From Knufia peltigerae (taxonomy: Eukaryota > Ascomycota > Eurotiomycetes > Chaetothyriales > Trichomeriaceae), in assembly GCA_030247855.1 (NCBI GenBank), contig JAPDRN010000035.1:66051-130050 (forward strand): a DNA stretch of 64,000 nucleotides. The letters are read 5' to 3'. This document shows positions 10,616 to 21,639 of the stretch, piece after piece. The position numbers were made by a program, and so were the translations under genes. Each line of letters starts with the position of its first letter. Position 1 is the stretch's first letter. The notes beneath the pieces were generated by a model, which did no database searches, had not been told where the DNA came from, and saw only the letters and a program-made list of their open reading frames with translations.

Positions 10616-11789
10616 TCACGGCGTATCAGCCACAAGATAAACCAACTTTTGACCGCTGACTTTACCATCCTTCATGTCCTTCATACCTTTCAGCACACCT
10701 TCCAACCCGTCCTTCCCTACAAGGGCAGCATGTGGCCGAAGCTGTCCCTGAGCCAATAGTTCCTCCGTTATGGCCATGAATCTCTTGGTGAAAGCAAAAT
10801 CCTCTGGACTTGCCGGGAAATTGTTTCCCCTTTTCTCAAAGGGCTCTCCAAAGACAGAATACATTAGTGTGCCTACATTTTTGACGTCCGCTCGAGATAT
10901 TGGGACTGGAGGATAAGAAATACACCCATATTTGCAGTCCGATCTTGCAGACAGGGACTTCATACAAAATTCCGCACTCGCTGGTGTACCGATCGTATCC
11001 CATGCCAACCTGAGTTCGTTGTCTTTTGTCTGGTCTCGTAATCTGGAGATGGAGATTTCGTCGTTGTAATCGAATGCTTCTATTGCACCAAGGCTTTTCA
11101 CGTAATCAAAGTTCTTGGGCGAGCAAGTTGTGTAGACCGAGAATCCGGACCTATGGGTTACAAGATCAGTTTTTGGATCCGTGCTATTAGGGACACTCGT
11201 TGCGGATGATAACTGGTGAAAATTCTTACAATCGAGCATATTGAATTCCCAAGGCACCGGTAGCCGTGCTGCCTCCATAGATCAAAACATTTTTGTTGTC
11301 GTGTCTTTGCCGTGGGGCTTGTGGAGGCAGGGGGAGATGAAGTGCTTGCTGATATAAACCCTGTCCGACTGTGGTCGCCCCAAGACCGATCGTAGCTGCT
11401 TGGGCGAAAGTCATATGCTCAGGGATCCTCATTTGAATGTCTCCCTTTGCCACGATATACTCGGCGAAGGCACCATCTTCTGGTTGGTACTTGTTACTCC
11501 CGTGCGCCACGCCGCAGATACGGTCGCCGACTTTCCAGGATTTCGTCACCGCTCGTCCAATTTCTTTGACCACCCCAGAAAAGTCACATCCTACCAAACC
11601 TCCCTCTGCACCAAGGCCACCGTTGACGTGCTTCCAGTCTGTCGGGTTGAGTGCAACGGCTTCCGTCTTAACCAGGACATAGTCGTCCCGTAGCCTGGGA
11701 AGAGGCCGATCTCGTTCGACAAGTGCCTTTGCACCTCGTAACACGACGGCCTTCATGGTATTTGGTCTTGCCCATACACCTGAAGACAT
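10616..11789 (-). CDS. Zinc-type alcohol dehydrogenase-like (MDR) enoyl/quinone reductase
   Basis: Two exons, 11789-11230 and 11150-10616, encode 364 residues with an 80-nt intron (GTAAGA...TAG). The N-terminal GroES-like domain contains NPTDWKHVNGG and GCDFSGVV. The Rossmann domain has NVLIYGGSTATGALGIQYARL, which completes the nucleotide site across the splice. The length and the NPTDWKH motif match fungal trans-enoyl reductases and ToxD-like quinone reductases, which lack the structural zinc and use NADPH. It is transcribed convergently with the dehydrogenase to its left (72-bp gap). The substrate is unknown. Confidence 0.88.
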
Positions 11790-12344
11790 ATCGATGGTAG
11801 AACCGATAGCCGAGCCTCTCTACCTTTTGCCGATCTGGGTTGGCTGACAGTCTGATGAAAGGTAGCGTAGTCGAATTTGTGTTGACTAATAGCCTTGGAA
11901 TTTGGTGTAAACTACGCTACAAGGCTGCCTGAATTTGTGAGCACAACATGAAACAGCCTTACTCTGTAGTCCTGAGAGAGCTTACAGCTTGTTGATTGTT
12001 CAGCAGGATTTCCATCTCCAAGCATGGTTTCAGGCGAACAAGCGAGGAGTGGGCCCCTCTTATTAGTCAACCACCTTGACATGAAGCCGCGGGCCGAAAA
12101 GGAGAAGTGGACCGCTCCATCACTGACGAACTGTAGGAGTGCTTCACAGCCATGTATCGCAAGTATAAATTGCCGTCTCATAGAAAAGCTAAGCCGAGTT
12201 ACCTTTATCAATTGAGAAGAACACGATCTAAGAATTTGTCAGACCCTTGACAACACACACGGGACTCAAAGAAGCCACCAGATTGCTTTCCACCCCCAAG
12301 CGAACAAAGACGAGCAGCTTTACAAGTCGGAAATCTGTCACAAG
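11790..12344. promoter_or_regulatory. Divergent promoter region
   Basis: This 555-bp spacer lies between the MDR reductase (minus) and the cupin gene (plus). Only short frames are present. Shared control of the two genes is possible. Confidence 0.4.
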
Positions 12345-12806
12345 ATGTCGTCGTACACTTCCAACGTCTCTATCAAAAAGAGGGATACGACAATCAAAGC
12401 CCCAATCTCCCCCATCACTCAACATGGACGTGCCGAGGGTGCAGCCTCGATCTCGTCCGAAGCCTTTGGAACCTTTGTAGGGCAGGTCTGGTTGGATCCG
12501 ATGCTGAAGAGCGGCGACGATATCACCGTGGTGAACGTCAATTTCCAGCCTGGTGCCAGGACGAACTGGCACCGACACGACAAAGGACAGCTCCTGAAAG
12601 TCACGGCCGGATCTGGCTGGGTTTGTGACCAGGGTCAAAAGCCCAAGCGCATCTCTGTCGGGGACGTCATTTGGTGCCAACCTGGAGGCATCCACTGGCA
12701 CGGAGCGGACGATGGCAGCTACATGGTACACGAGGCTGTCTCTCTGGGCGGGATTGATTGGTATGACCCGGTGACCGAGGAGGAATATGCGAAGAAGACG
12801 GCATGA
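12345..12806 (+). CDS. Small single-domain cupin
   Basis: This intron-free gene encodes 153 residues. Cupin motif 1 is PGARTNWHRHDKGQ, with two histidines of the metal site and Gln where many family members have Glu. Motif 2 is GDVIWCQPGGIHWHG, with the third histidine. The layout matches bacterial-type cupins often annotated as carboxymuconolactone-decarboxylase-associated or mandelonitrile-lyase-like. It is probably a cytosolic metal-dependent enzyme or small-molecule binder. It sits head-to-head with the MDR reductase and just upstream of the Fe-ADH. Confidence 0.85.
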   Translation: MSSYTSNVSIKKRDTTIKAPISPITQHGRAEGAASISSEAFGTFVGQVWLDPMLKSGDDITVVNVNFQPGARTNWHRHDKGQLLKVTAGSGWVCDQGQKPKRISVGDVIWCQPGGIHWHGADDGSYMVHEAVSLGGIDWYDPVTEEEYAKKTA

Positions 12807-13189
12807 AGGTTCTCTGAGACTTGACCGATGCATCTTAAGTAGAACGGCCCAATGGCAAAGACAGAGCTAGACTACCCGTACACATCGTATCGTCTTTCAT
12901 TGTTTCGAACATTTGTATGATATCCAAAGTAATGATTTCAAAGCAATACCTGAGAGAGTGAACGACGGTACTGTCTCCTTTGTTAAAGTGGACCCTGGTG
13001 GAAAAATGGCCCTTCTTGATCTAATCCGCGGGCCGTGGTCACGTCTGGAGTTTCCTGTGCATGGGTCCTGCAAGACTACCATGGATCATCTAGGTTGTTT
13101 GTAAAGTAAGTGTTTAAAGGCACTTTAAGTCACTGACATTTTCCGTTGGCTCATCGAGTGGACGGAAGACTCACGAACAGTATCATTGA
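12807..13189. promoter_or_regulatory. Promoter of the iron-type dehydrogenase
   Basis: 383 bp between co-directional genes. A 63-codon frame at 12913-13104 has no recognisable content. I see no further element. Confidence 0.35.
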
Positions 13190-14410
13190 ATGATGGCTTC
13201 TGGAAACCAGCTTATCACTAAACCATTCTCCGAGGAACAACCAGCTCCGTTGATATCATACGGATTGCCTTATCCCGAAGCATGTCAATACCATGTAGAG
13301 TCGACACTGAAATGCAAGAGAATATTCTTGCTCCTATCGGCATCGTTGACAAAGAATAGCGACGTTAGAGAGCGAATGAAACAAGCGCTAGGAGACAAAG
13401 TCGTGGGAATGAGAATTGGCATGAAGCCTCACACTTTTTGGTCCGAGGTCCTTGAAGTTGTGGATGACATACGATTTCTCGAAGTTGACTGCGTCATTTC
13501 AATCGGAGCTGGAAGCCTGACGGACGCCGTCAAGGTGATAGTATGGGCGTTGGCGAATGGAGTTCGCCATGAGGACGATCTGGCGAAGCTGGCAGATCGT
13601 AGGTCACCTGGATTTGACGGCCTCAAGTCTCCCACGATCAAGACCATTGCAGTACCTACTTCGTTGTCAGGAGGCGAGTACACATCATTTGCGGGTGCCA
13701 CTAACAACAAGACTGGACAGAAGGTACTTTTTACTCCGCCTGTTCAGAATCCCGGTATCGTTGTGTTGGACCCGGAAGTCGCAGCAACCACACCGAGTCG
13801 CCTGTTTCTCGGTTCCGGAGTCAGAGCCATGGACCATTGTGTGGAAACTGTATGCTCCCTCCAATCCAACGAAAAGGGCGACAAAACAGCCATCCAGGGG
13901 CTCGAGTTACTAGTTCCGGCGCTGTTGGCTTATCACAAAGATCCTACCAATCTGGTCGCCATTCACAATGCCCAGCTCGGAGCCGTAGAAGCTGTCAAGA
14001 CAACCGTGTACGTTCCTGAGAAGGGCGGGAGTCACGCCATCGGCCATATGCTCGGCCCCATAGGAGTGGCACATGGTGAAACGAGCTGTATCTTGCTTCC
14101 GGCCGTGTGCAGATACAACGCCTTGAAAGGTGCAAACGCCCAACAGCAGCAGAAACTGGCTGCAATCCTGCTACAAGACCCGGCCTTGGAGTCTTTAGTC
14201 TCTGGTGGCCAGAAGGATCTTGCCAGTATACTCGAAGCTCTGGTCGCAGCGTTGAACTTACCGCGAACGCTGAAGCAAGTGGGCATTTCGAGGGATCTTT
14301 TTGACACTCTTGCTGTAAACACCCTGACCGATATATGGGCGAAGACAAACGCCGTTCCATTAGTTCAGAAAGAACAAGTGCTTGATATACTTGAAATGGT
14401 AGCAGAGTAA
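13190..14410 (+). CDS. Iron-containing alcohol dehydrogenase / maleylacetate-reductase-like
   Basis: A single exon encodes 406 residues; a second ATG directly follows the first. The dinucleotide-binding part contains CVISIGAGSLTDAVKV and the cofactor loop AVPTSLSGGEYTSFAG. The metal ligands are in RAMDHCVE and in GGSHAIGHMLG followed by VAHGETS. This is the short Fe-ADH subfamily that includes maleylacetate reductase and glycerol dehydrogenase relatives. In aromatic catabolism such enzymes reduce maleylacetate to 3-oxoadipate; whether that applies here is inference from the surrounding enzymes. Confidence 0.88.
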   Translation: MMASGNQLITKPFSEEQPAPLISYGLPYPEACQYHVESTLKCKRIFLLLSASLTKNSDVRERMKQALGDKVVGMRIGMKPHTFWSEVLEVVDDIRFLEVDCVISIGAGSLTDAVKVIVWALANGVRHEDDLAKLADRRSPGFDGLKSPTIKTIAVPTSLSGGEYTSFAGATNNKTGQKVLFTPPVQNPGIVVLDPEVAATTPSRLFLGSGVRAMDHCVETVCSLQSNEKGDKTAIQGLELLVPALLAYHKDPTNLVAIHNAQLGAVEAVKTTVYVPEKGGSHAIGHMLGPIGVAHGETSCILLPAVCRYNALKGANAQQQQKLAAILLQDPALESLVSGGQKDLASILEALVAALNLPRTLKQVGISRDLFDTLAVNTLTDIWAKTNAVPLVQKEQVLDILEMVAE

Positions 14411-14644
14411 GAGCAGGCGGGGATACCTGCATATTTCCATGAAACTCAGATCAGCGTAAATAATTCTTATCATCTTCGCTGGTTACAGTCTTTATAACAC
14501 CAAAGATTTCTTTATCTATCGACAATCTTCTTGGAACTCGTTATTCCCATAACACACTGCATACTGACGGCAACAAACTGATCAAACATCTTCTATTTCT
14601 TCGTCCTGTTACAACGTCACCATCACAGTTCAGTCCAGCCCCTC

Positions 14645-15040
14645 ATGTCAGCCATGTCAGCCTCGTCGGAGAATACCGACACGGCGCTCTACAAACTCAC
14701 TTTCTATGTACCTCAATCCCATACCCAAAAGTGCCTCGATGCACTATGGTCCACCGGTGCAGGCACATGGCCTAATGGTCCCGGGGTAGACACCAGAGAG
14801 CCACCGAAATACACAGACACAGCATTCGTCAGCCCTGGGATTGGCCAGTTCAAAGTCGCAGCTCATGCAACTCCGCACATCGGAACCCCCGGGAACGGAG
14901 AGGCCGAGTACGTCTCCGAAGACCGCGTGGAAATGGTAATTGTGGGAACGTCGACTACGAAGCGCGGTGTTGCCAGATTGAGAGAAGCGCATCCGTATGA
15001 AGTTGTAGCCCTCTTCGTGGTGCGTTGCGAGGATTTCTGA
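14645..15040 (+). CDS. NIF3/YqfO-like PII-fold small protein
   Basis: A single exon encodes 131 residues; MSAMSAS leaves the start uncertain by three codons. The protein reads KLTFYVPQSHTQKCLDALWSTGAG, then a phenylalanine/valine-rich core, and ends with LREAHPYEVVALFVV. This matches the PII-like insert domain of NIF3/GTP cyclohydrolase-type-2-annotated proteins, present in fungi as a stand-alone short protein. The function is not established. It is convergent with the MATE exporter. Confidence 0.8.
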   Translation: MSAMSASSENTDTALYKLTFYVPQSHTQKCLDALWSTGAGTWPNGPGVDTREPPKYTDTAFVSPGIGQFKVAAHATPHIGTPGNGEAEYVSEDRVEMVIVGTSTTKRGVARLREAHPYEVVALFVVRCEDF

Positions 15041-15177
15041 GGCGCCGAGTGGCTGGATATCGGTTCGAGATTGGGATTTAATGTCAAGTATTTTGCAGCA
15101 CCCTAGCATCCTTCTTCATATCTCCTGCACTGTATTCCTTCTGAAAATCAAGTGCATTGACAAGCCACACTGCTGTA

Positions 15178-16674
15178 TCAAAGCTCTTGATCGAGTGGAC
15201 GATTGTTTCTCCACTCCGCGTCTTCAACACTTTTCTTCCAATCAGTCAGGCTAAGGAAAACCAACTCAGCCATCGTGACAATCAGCAAAGCGACAGTGAC
15301 ACCAACCCAAAGCCCCCTCAAGCCCCAGTGGAGGACAAAGGAAGACCATAACGATAGTGGTAGCGCCACGATATAGTAACTGGAGAGATTTACCCAGCCA
15401 CCCACCGAAGGTCTGCCGATTGCTCGCAATACTCCGTTACAACACGCAACCAAACCATCGAACACTTGCATGACAGCGACAAGAGGCAGGGCAGTCTCGA
15501 CAAGCTCAATCACATCCTGATCGTCACTGAAGATGGTGGGCCAAAAGGCACGGAAGGCGAACATGAGTGTCCCATTCGTTGAGGAGCAAATCAATGTAAA
15601 GACCAAGGCGACAATGGCGCTTGTTCTAGCTGACGTGGCCGATCGAGCGCCGATATGCTGTGCGATCCTCGTCGCACCTGCAATGCTGATGGAGAAAGGG
15701 ATCTGCCAAAAGATCGAATTCAGCGTGGCTAGGATTGTTTGTGCGGCAAGACTCGCTGTCGAAAGTTGCGCCGATGCAATCACCAGGACCTCGAATGCGA
15801 GGTACTCCGCCTCCACCATGATGAGTCCTGGTATAGCTAACCTCAACATTGGACCCCAATTCACAAAAACCCTGGATGGCTTGTCAGGCCAGATGCCTCC
15901 CTTGCCCACCGCACCTAGGTAGAGCAAGAGATACAACGGGATCAAAGTCCATGTTGCGGCGACCGCGATCGGGGCACCGATGAAACCCAGGTTGTAGCGC
16001 TTGAATGAATGTTTCAGCGTCAGGACCCCGATCTTGATAGGGAAAAAGATTTTGAGGTGACTCACCCATACAAGGATCCAGCCGAAGAGACCATTGGTAC
16101 AGGCGCCAGCACACAGGATTCCTGTTACTGGTAGGAAGGTTCCTTCTGCCGTCAAGATTCTCTTTGCCGCTTCAAATACGACGAACCCAGGGATACCGGC
16201 TGTGAGGACTTTCAAGTAAAGTCCTGCAAACATGGCGGTCTGAGGTTCGGGCAGTAAAAGTGGTAATAGACGGCCGGAATTCCACCAGAGGACTGCTATA
16301 GGAATGCCTGCCACAGCGAGAAGCGAAATCATCCTCTGCACGTGCAGTCGAGCAAGGTGCGGCTTTCCTGAACCCCAAGCTTGAGCGCACAAAGTGTCCA
16401 GGCTCGTTGCGAGGCCTTGAAATACAATGAACCCCGTGATGTTCGCAGTTGTGGTCGCCACGCTCACCGCCCCAAACTCGATCTTCCCACGTGCACTGAT
16501 GACGAGCATGCTCGAGATGTTGAGGGAGAGTTGTAGGATGTTTGCAACGATCAGGGAGCAAGATCCGCCGCTTAGCACCTTCAGCTCGGAAGACCATGTT
16601 GCTTGCTTTTCCGTCGAGTCAGAATGTTCCAGCAGATAGGTTGATTCTGTATCGCTCGAGGTGATTGGACGCAT
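15178..16674 (-). CDS. MATE family multidrug/metabolite exporter
   Basis: The ATG at 16674 opens a frame of 498 codons. A GTGAGT donor at 16065 and an AAG acceptor at 16000 mark a 66-nt intron that happens to be in frame without a stop. Its removal gives 476 residues and joins LVW to RYNLGFIGAPIAV, the expected MATE sequence. About 12 hydrophobic segments are visible, with the conserved TSLDTLCAQAWGSG motif near the first quarter and a second-half copy. MATE proteins export drugs or organic cations using proton or sodium gradients, at the plasma or vacuolar membrane. The specificity is unknown. Confidence 0.9.
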   Translation of the reverse strand: MRPITSSDTESTYLLEHSDSTEKQATWSSELKVLSGGSCSLIVANILQLSLNISSMLVISARGKIEFGAVSVATTTANITGFIVFQGLATSLDTLCAQAWGSGKPHLARLHVQRMISLLAVAGIPIAVLWWNSGRLLPLLLPEPQTAMFAGLYLKVLTAGIPGFVVFEAAKRILTAEGTFLPVTGILCAGACTNGLFGWILVWVSHLKIFFPIKIGVLTLKHSFKRYNLGFIGAPIAVAATWTLIPLYLLLYLGAVGKGGIWPDKPSRVFVNWGPMLRLAIPGLIMVEAEYLAFEVLVIASAQLSTASLAAQTILATLNSIFWQIPFSISIAGATRIAQHIGARSATSARTSAIVALVFTLICSSTNGTLMFAFRAFWPTIFSDDQDVIELVETALPLVAVMQVFDGLVACCNGVLRAIGRPSVGGWVNLSSYYIVALPLSLWSSFVLHWGLRGLWVGVTVALLIVTMAELVFLSLTDWKKSVEDAEWRNNRPLDQEL

Positions 16675-17478
16675 CTCAGGATTGGTGGCTCTCCTTGTCA
16701 AGGCTTCGACATCGATGATGATGGTGCTCGCTATGAGGAGTCACTTGTTCACAACAACATAGACTCAATTCTTATTACTGGGTTTTTTCAGGCTCATGGA
16801 GTGAAGGATCCGAGATTTTCAGGTGGTGAGTACCTTTGCTGCCTTGGAATATTCTCTGCACACAAGCATTGGATAAACACTAGAAACTTTGACTTCGCCA
16901 CAGAGACACCGGCTCGGTATGTCTTCGACCGGAGGGCCCCAATTTGCAATCAATATTACGATAAACGATCCACAGTCATCTCGACCGGGCGGTATTGAAG
17001 GCTATCAACGAGTTACTCGGTCTTCGCCGACACGCGCAGTCTCGGTCTCAGGCCATATGCTTTTGCTTCGCGATGAGAAGACGCGAATGACAGCGGAGTG
17101 GTGGTTACTTCACTCCAAACCAGAATTCTGTTTTTTGATTGAGCCGTGACAGTCAGGTGAAATTGAACTGCACGTAGGGCGGGAAAGGCATTCGTTCCGA
17201 GATATTTCACGCTGTTCGAATGGTAACTATCGCATTGTTTCCAGTTAGGATTTTAGACTACAGTGGTCGGTACTGCACGAAACCCCAATTCACGAAACGG
17301 CATGCCTTTTGAAGAGAGATGTTTCGAACCACAGTGACTACGTAGCCTTTAAAGCGAGCAGATTCCACACGGGCACAACGTGCCTGAATGGCGTGTTTGC
17401 AACTATTTTCAACTAGATCACTCCCCATGTTATCATAATATTCCGTGAATGAGCGTTGGAAGCACCTTTCTGCATCAT
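16675..17478. other. Intergenic interval
   Basis: About 800 bp upstream of the MATE gene and downstream of the NCS1 permease gene. Several short frames are present and none is recognisable. Confidence 0.35.
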
Positions 17479-19248
17479 TCAACGTCCTGAGAGCTTGATT
17501 TCCCAATGTCTGAGAAAAGGGTATGACAAGCAGACACCCACCAAGGTGAAATAGTTCCCAAGGTCGCCGCCTTGTCCGATTGCTTTGGCTGCTGGTCCGA
17601 TAAACTATTTTTGATCGATCAGCCTAAATGAAGAAACATTTGGATGCTGGAAAGATTTGAAGGAGGTCTCACCCATGTCTGGTTCATGCCCAAGAAACTA
17701 ACTCCAATACCCAGAGCAAGACTCACGCAAGCTGCGATTCCTAACGGCATCCGATCCTGATCTTGCCAACCTTCTAGGTCGTAACCGCCGTTGCGTGGGC
17801 GAAACCAAAAGGTCTCGAAGGCGAGAACTGTACCAAAACAAATCGTCCAGTACCCGAGGAGAGAAAGAAAATTTGTTAGAATGGCAAGGAGATGTTCTCT
17901 GCCCCCCCAGGCCAGAGCTAGACTGATGCCGGCAAGAAGACTGTTCCATATGAAGCGCGGAACGGCCATGAAGTGCTTGCCCCATAATTGAATTGATAAA
18001 GACGAAGAGTAGTAGATGGCAGTCAAACTAGCCACTGAGAGATGGTAAAGTCAGCATAGGGTTTACCGGGTTTCGGCCACGCCAGAAGAAACTCACCCAT
18101 AGACAGTGTGTATATGATACAGACAAACTTGCTGAATGCAAGAGGTGACATGGTAGCTAGTATGAGTGCCCCTATGCCTCCTTTGTTGTACACATCCGAC
18201 ATTTTCTGGTTAGTGAGCAGGACGCCTCCCAAGAGGTTTCCAAGAACAATCATGAAAGAGGTGGGTATGGTCAATCCAGCCCAAGTCATGCCGAACACTA
18301 GCCACTTGTTGATGTCTGCGGGATAGTGGACGTAGTAATCACCTGACATCGAGCACCACGCAGCCGAAGTGCCAAAGACGAGAGCAAAGTAACTCAATGC
18401 AGCACCGGTCCTGTCTGCACCAGACGAGTATGAAAGACCTGGGGTTGGCGAGAAATATTTTGCGGTCTGTCCATACTCGACGCACATTAGAACCAGAACC
18501 AGGGTCCAGGCCACTTGTTCGTAATGGTGTATGAAGCGGAATCCGATGAAGGAGATGGCATATGACGTGGCGCAGAGGATGATGATGCCCGCGACAATTG
18601 TGACTTGTCCTCCGCTGACGGCACTGATGAGTTCACCTGCAACAATGCAGGCGACGGTCCCAAATCCCAGGTTGACCAGTATGTTGAGGAAGCCGCATAT
18701 CTTGGATCCCCATATACCAAACGCAAACCTGGATGCGGCAATCTGGCGGAGGCCTGTCTGAGCGCACAAGGTGGCTGTGAACGCAGGTACCACAGAGCCG
18801 ATGGCTGATGCGAATACCGTAATGATGATGGAGTCGTTGACGGAAAGTCCATAGATGGGTCCCAAGAGGCCCGATGTTATGGTTCCAGGCGAGATCAGCA
18901 TGGAAAACCAAAAGAAGATCATCTGTTCCGCCGCATTTTGTTGGTAAATTGAACCACAGAAGTCTATGTATGTGTGTGATTACTTACATTGAATATGCTT
19001 GGAGGTCGGCGTTCTCCTTCTGGTACACGGTCTGCACCTGTCGTCTCTATGCCCAGTTTCTTGTCGAGCCACGCCTCGACAGTTCTAAGCTTGCGTAGGA
19101 ATGGAATCCTCTCACGCATAGCTATGACCTCCAGCTCACCATGGCCGCGAGAAGGCCCTGCATACTCGCCGGCATGTAGCGAACCCTGTTCCTCGTCCTG
19201 GTAAGGCTCGGTCGTGGTCTTTGGATCAGCCATGGTCTTTTCCGCCAT
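17479..19248 (-). CDS. NCS1 purine-cytosine permease (FCY2-like)
   Basis: Four exons: 19248-18988, 18922-18097, 18034-17673 and 17604-17479, giving 524 residues; an ATG at 19233 is an alternative start. The acidic cytosolic N-terminus leads to RPPSIFNMIFFWFS, the start of TM1. Characteristic segments include PGTITSGLLGPIYGLS and GSVVPAFTATLCAQTGLRQI. About 12 TM helices are present, and the C-terminus LRHWEIKLSGR is the typical NCS1 end. The last exon is only recovered by splicing. Fungal members import adenine, guanine, hypoxanthine or cytosine with protons. A Zn2Cys6 regulator is divergent from it and a purine deaminase is close by, which fits a purine-use module. Confidence 0.92.
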
Positions 19249-19876
19249 CACGACGACAAAACGTGTAGTTTTGAAGAGACCAAGGACTGACCAAGTAAGG
19301 AGGCAAGGAAGTGATGTGATATAGTTCAAGAAACCCCTTCTGATGCTCTTGGGATTTGGCCCTGAATATATCTTGGATACTTCCTGATACAGCCAGGCCG
19401 GACGCTGGCTCGACCAGCCAATGGCGGGATAATGCCAATACAGCCCAGCCCGTTGTTGGCCTACGAAACAAAGCTCGACCTGTAGACAGCTGATAAGAGA
19501 TTGTCATGATACCACACAAGTTCATACATCTTGGTCAGAAGCGCAGGTAATTCCACAGCCACAGGTCGACCTGTGTGGACCCCATCTAGCTGCCTTGTTC
19601 CGAGAGAATGGTAGCGAGCCGACTGAAATTGTGCCCTTTTTCGTCATAGCGTTCTTCTTATCTCGACCTCGGTCAAACAAGGACCGACACTTGTCATTCA
19701 CACGCCCTCCAAATTGACCAACTTGACCAAACAGAATTCCTCGAGTCGCCCAGACCACAAGTCTTCAATAGTAATCACTTCACTCTAGCCCTTTGGTCTT
19801 CGGTAGTCCCGCTGCTGACCGACCAGTCAGGTATCGGGTAAGCTATTCGAGACTGAAATTTCGACCGCTTTTGGGC
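19249..19876. promoter_or_regulatory. Shared divergent promoter of permease and Zn2Cys6 regulator
   Basis: This 628-bp spacer lies between the two divergent starts. It is a natural place for the regulator to control both genes. No unambiguous operator could be fixed by eye. Confidence 0.4.
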
Positions 19877-21574
19877 ATGAGTCGAATTAATGTTTACGGG
19901 ATCGCATGCAAAACATGTCGCCGTCGAGGAAGAAAGTGCGATCGGACTCTGCCGACTTGCAAGAGCTGTCACTTGAGGAATGTATCATGCGAGGGGTATA
20001 CCCTGCGCTGGGTCAATGCATCTGGCCAGGGAACCTTAGGCGGCCAGATCTCGATGGACCCAAATTACGAAGATGCCGGATCGCAACTCCCGCATCTCGG
20101 TCTGGAAAAGTATTCTCCGAGAGACTCAAACAGAACGAGAAGTCGTGAGTTGAGTGATTCTTCGCAGTCGGATCGTCAACGTGTGACGGCGTCAATACAA
20201 GCGCCGCGCAACCCCTATCATGTTGCCACTAGGATGGAATCGCCAACCGCACAGGACATCCAGTGTCGGGCTATCTCTACATTGCAACGGATAAGTTGGA
20301 GCATTCCTATGACTATAGGAGTAACGCGAGACGATTTGGGTGGATTTGTCAACTACTGTACACTCCCAAACAGACCAAAAGGGTATCGGCCCATGACTGA
20401 CAATCTCATTCCAGACGTGCGAGAAATCAGTACAGCCTTCTATCTGGGATCTGGCCCCGCTGAAACGCCTTACACTCGTTACATCCTGCCAATGACCCGA
20501 TCAGTACGCTCAGTAAGGTGCGCCGTGGCGGCTTCCACTGCATGTCACCTAGCAAATCGACTCGAAGACGAACATCTGAAGAGCTTTAGCCTTCACCTGC
20601 GCCTGAGAGCTACAGAACTCCTCAGAATGGAGCTAGAAAAGGATTCTAAACAGCCAGAGCTCGCGTCTTTGGTTTGCATGCTTCTACTTGCACAGCTCGA
20701 TGTACATACCTACCTACCTATTCGGATTTTGTTTGTACAATTCTAACAGTTTGGGGTGTCAGGTATGTTCTGGCGACTGCGCCGAATTCGGAATACATCT
20801 CAATGCTGCGAGCATATTTTTGAGGTTGGGAGCCTCGGACAGAACGGCAGGCATATACATCGAACAGCGTATAGCATGGTAGTTTGCTCGTCCGCATCCC
20901 AATCAAAATGCTCACAACCTAGCAGGCTCGATATCATGGGAGCAACCACAAGTTCAAGAATGCCACACTGGTCAATTGAAGACATCAAAACCACACTGGG
21001 TAGATTCAAGACACCTTCCGGAAAGGGGGAATGGGGATTCGACGTGTTTTACTGCCCCGTTGATCTGTTTGACTATTTAGCCGACATCACGTTCCTGTGC
21101 AAAGTACAACCTGACTCGAAGAACATATCTCAAGAAGTCATCGAGCAAGCTATGCTCTTTGGCAAAGCTATCGACCAGTGGGATGCCTCTGACTATTCGG
21201 GCCCCCGACTGGACATTGTCGAGGTATGGAGGCTTGGGATTTTGCTTTATCTGATTCGACTTTTCCAACTGCCTGAAGGGAGTCTCAATACTACAAATCT
21301 GGTCAGTAGTATCTTCCAGTATGCGCGGACAATTCCTCCCAGGACAAGTTGGGGTTACTCCATGTCTTGGCCCTTGTTCCAAGCTGGGTTGCTTCTACCC
21401 GTCGAGGATGCCCAAAATAAGACGTGGCTACGAAGTATGTTGTACAACAATTTTTACACTCTCGGTTGTTTGCATCAAAAGCTCGCAGTTGAAGCATTGG
21501 AACAAGTGTGGAAGTCTGGAAAAGACTGTGTCTTGTCGGACCCGGAGTTTCTCGAGGGCAAACTCATATTATAG
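19877..21574 (+). CDS. Zn2Cys6 fungal transcription factor
   Basis: Three exons: 19877-20701, 20763-20878 and 20926-21574, giving 529 residues. The zinc cluster at residues 11-38 has spacing C-x2-C-x6-C-x6-C-x2-C-x6-C with the basic RRRGRKCDR core. A variable linker and a fungal-specific regulatory region follow. The splices restore MLLLAQLD-VCSGDCAEFG, a typical helix of that region. The start was chosen at the ATG ten residues before the first cysteine. By position it may control the divergent NCS1 permease and the deaminase convergent at its 3' end (65-bp gap). DNA specificity is not visible. Confidence 0.88.
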
Positions 21575-21639
21575 CCAGGGTATGGAGAGCTATTTTTGGG
21601 CTCTTGCTTGACAAGAAACAAACCTTTCGACTCCTTTAC

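Noticed and set aside
16801..17155. Plus-strand frames of 65 and 86 codons upstream of the MATE gene
   Set aside because: Overlapping short frames without a recognisable domain; probably promoter DNA.
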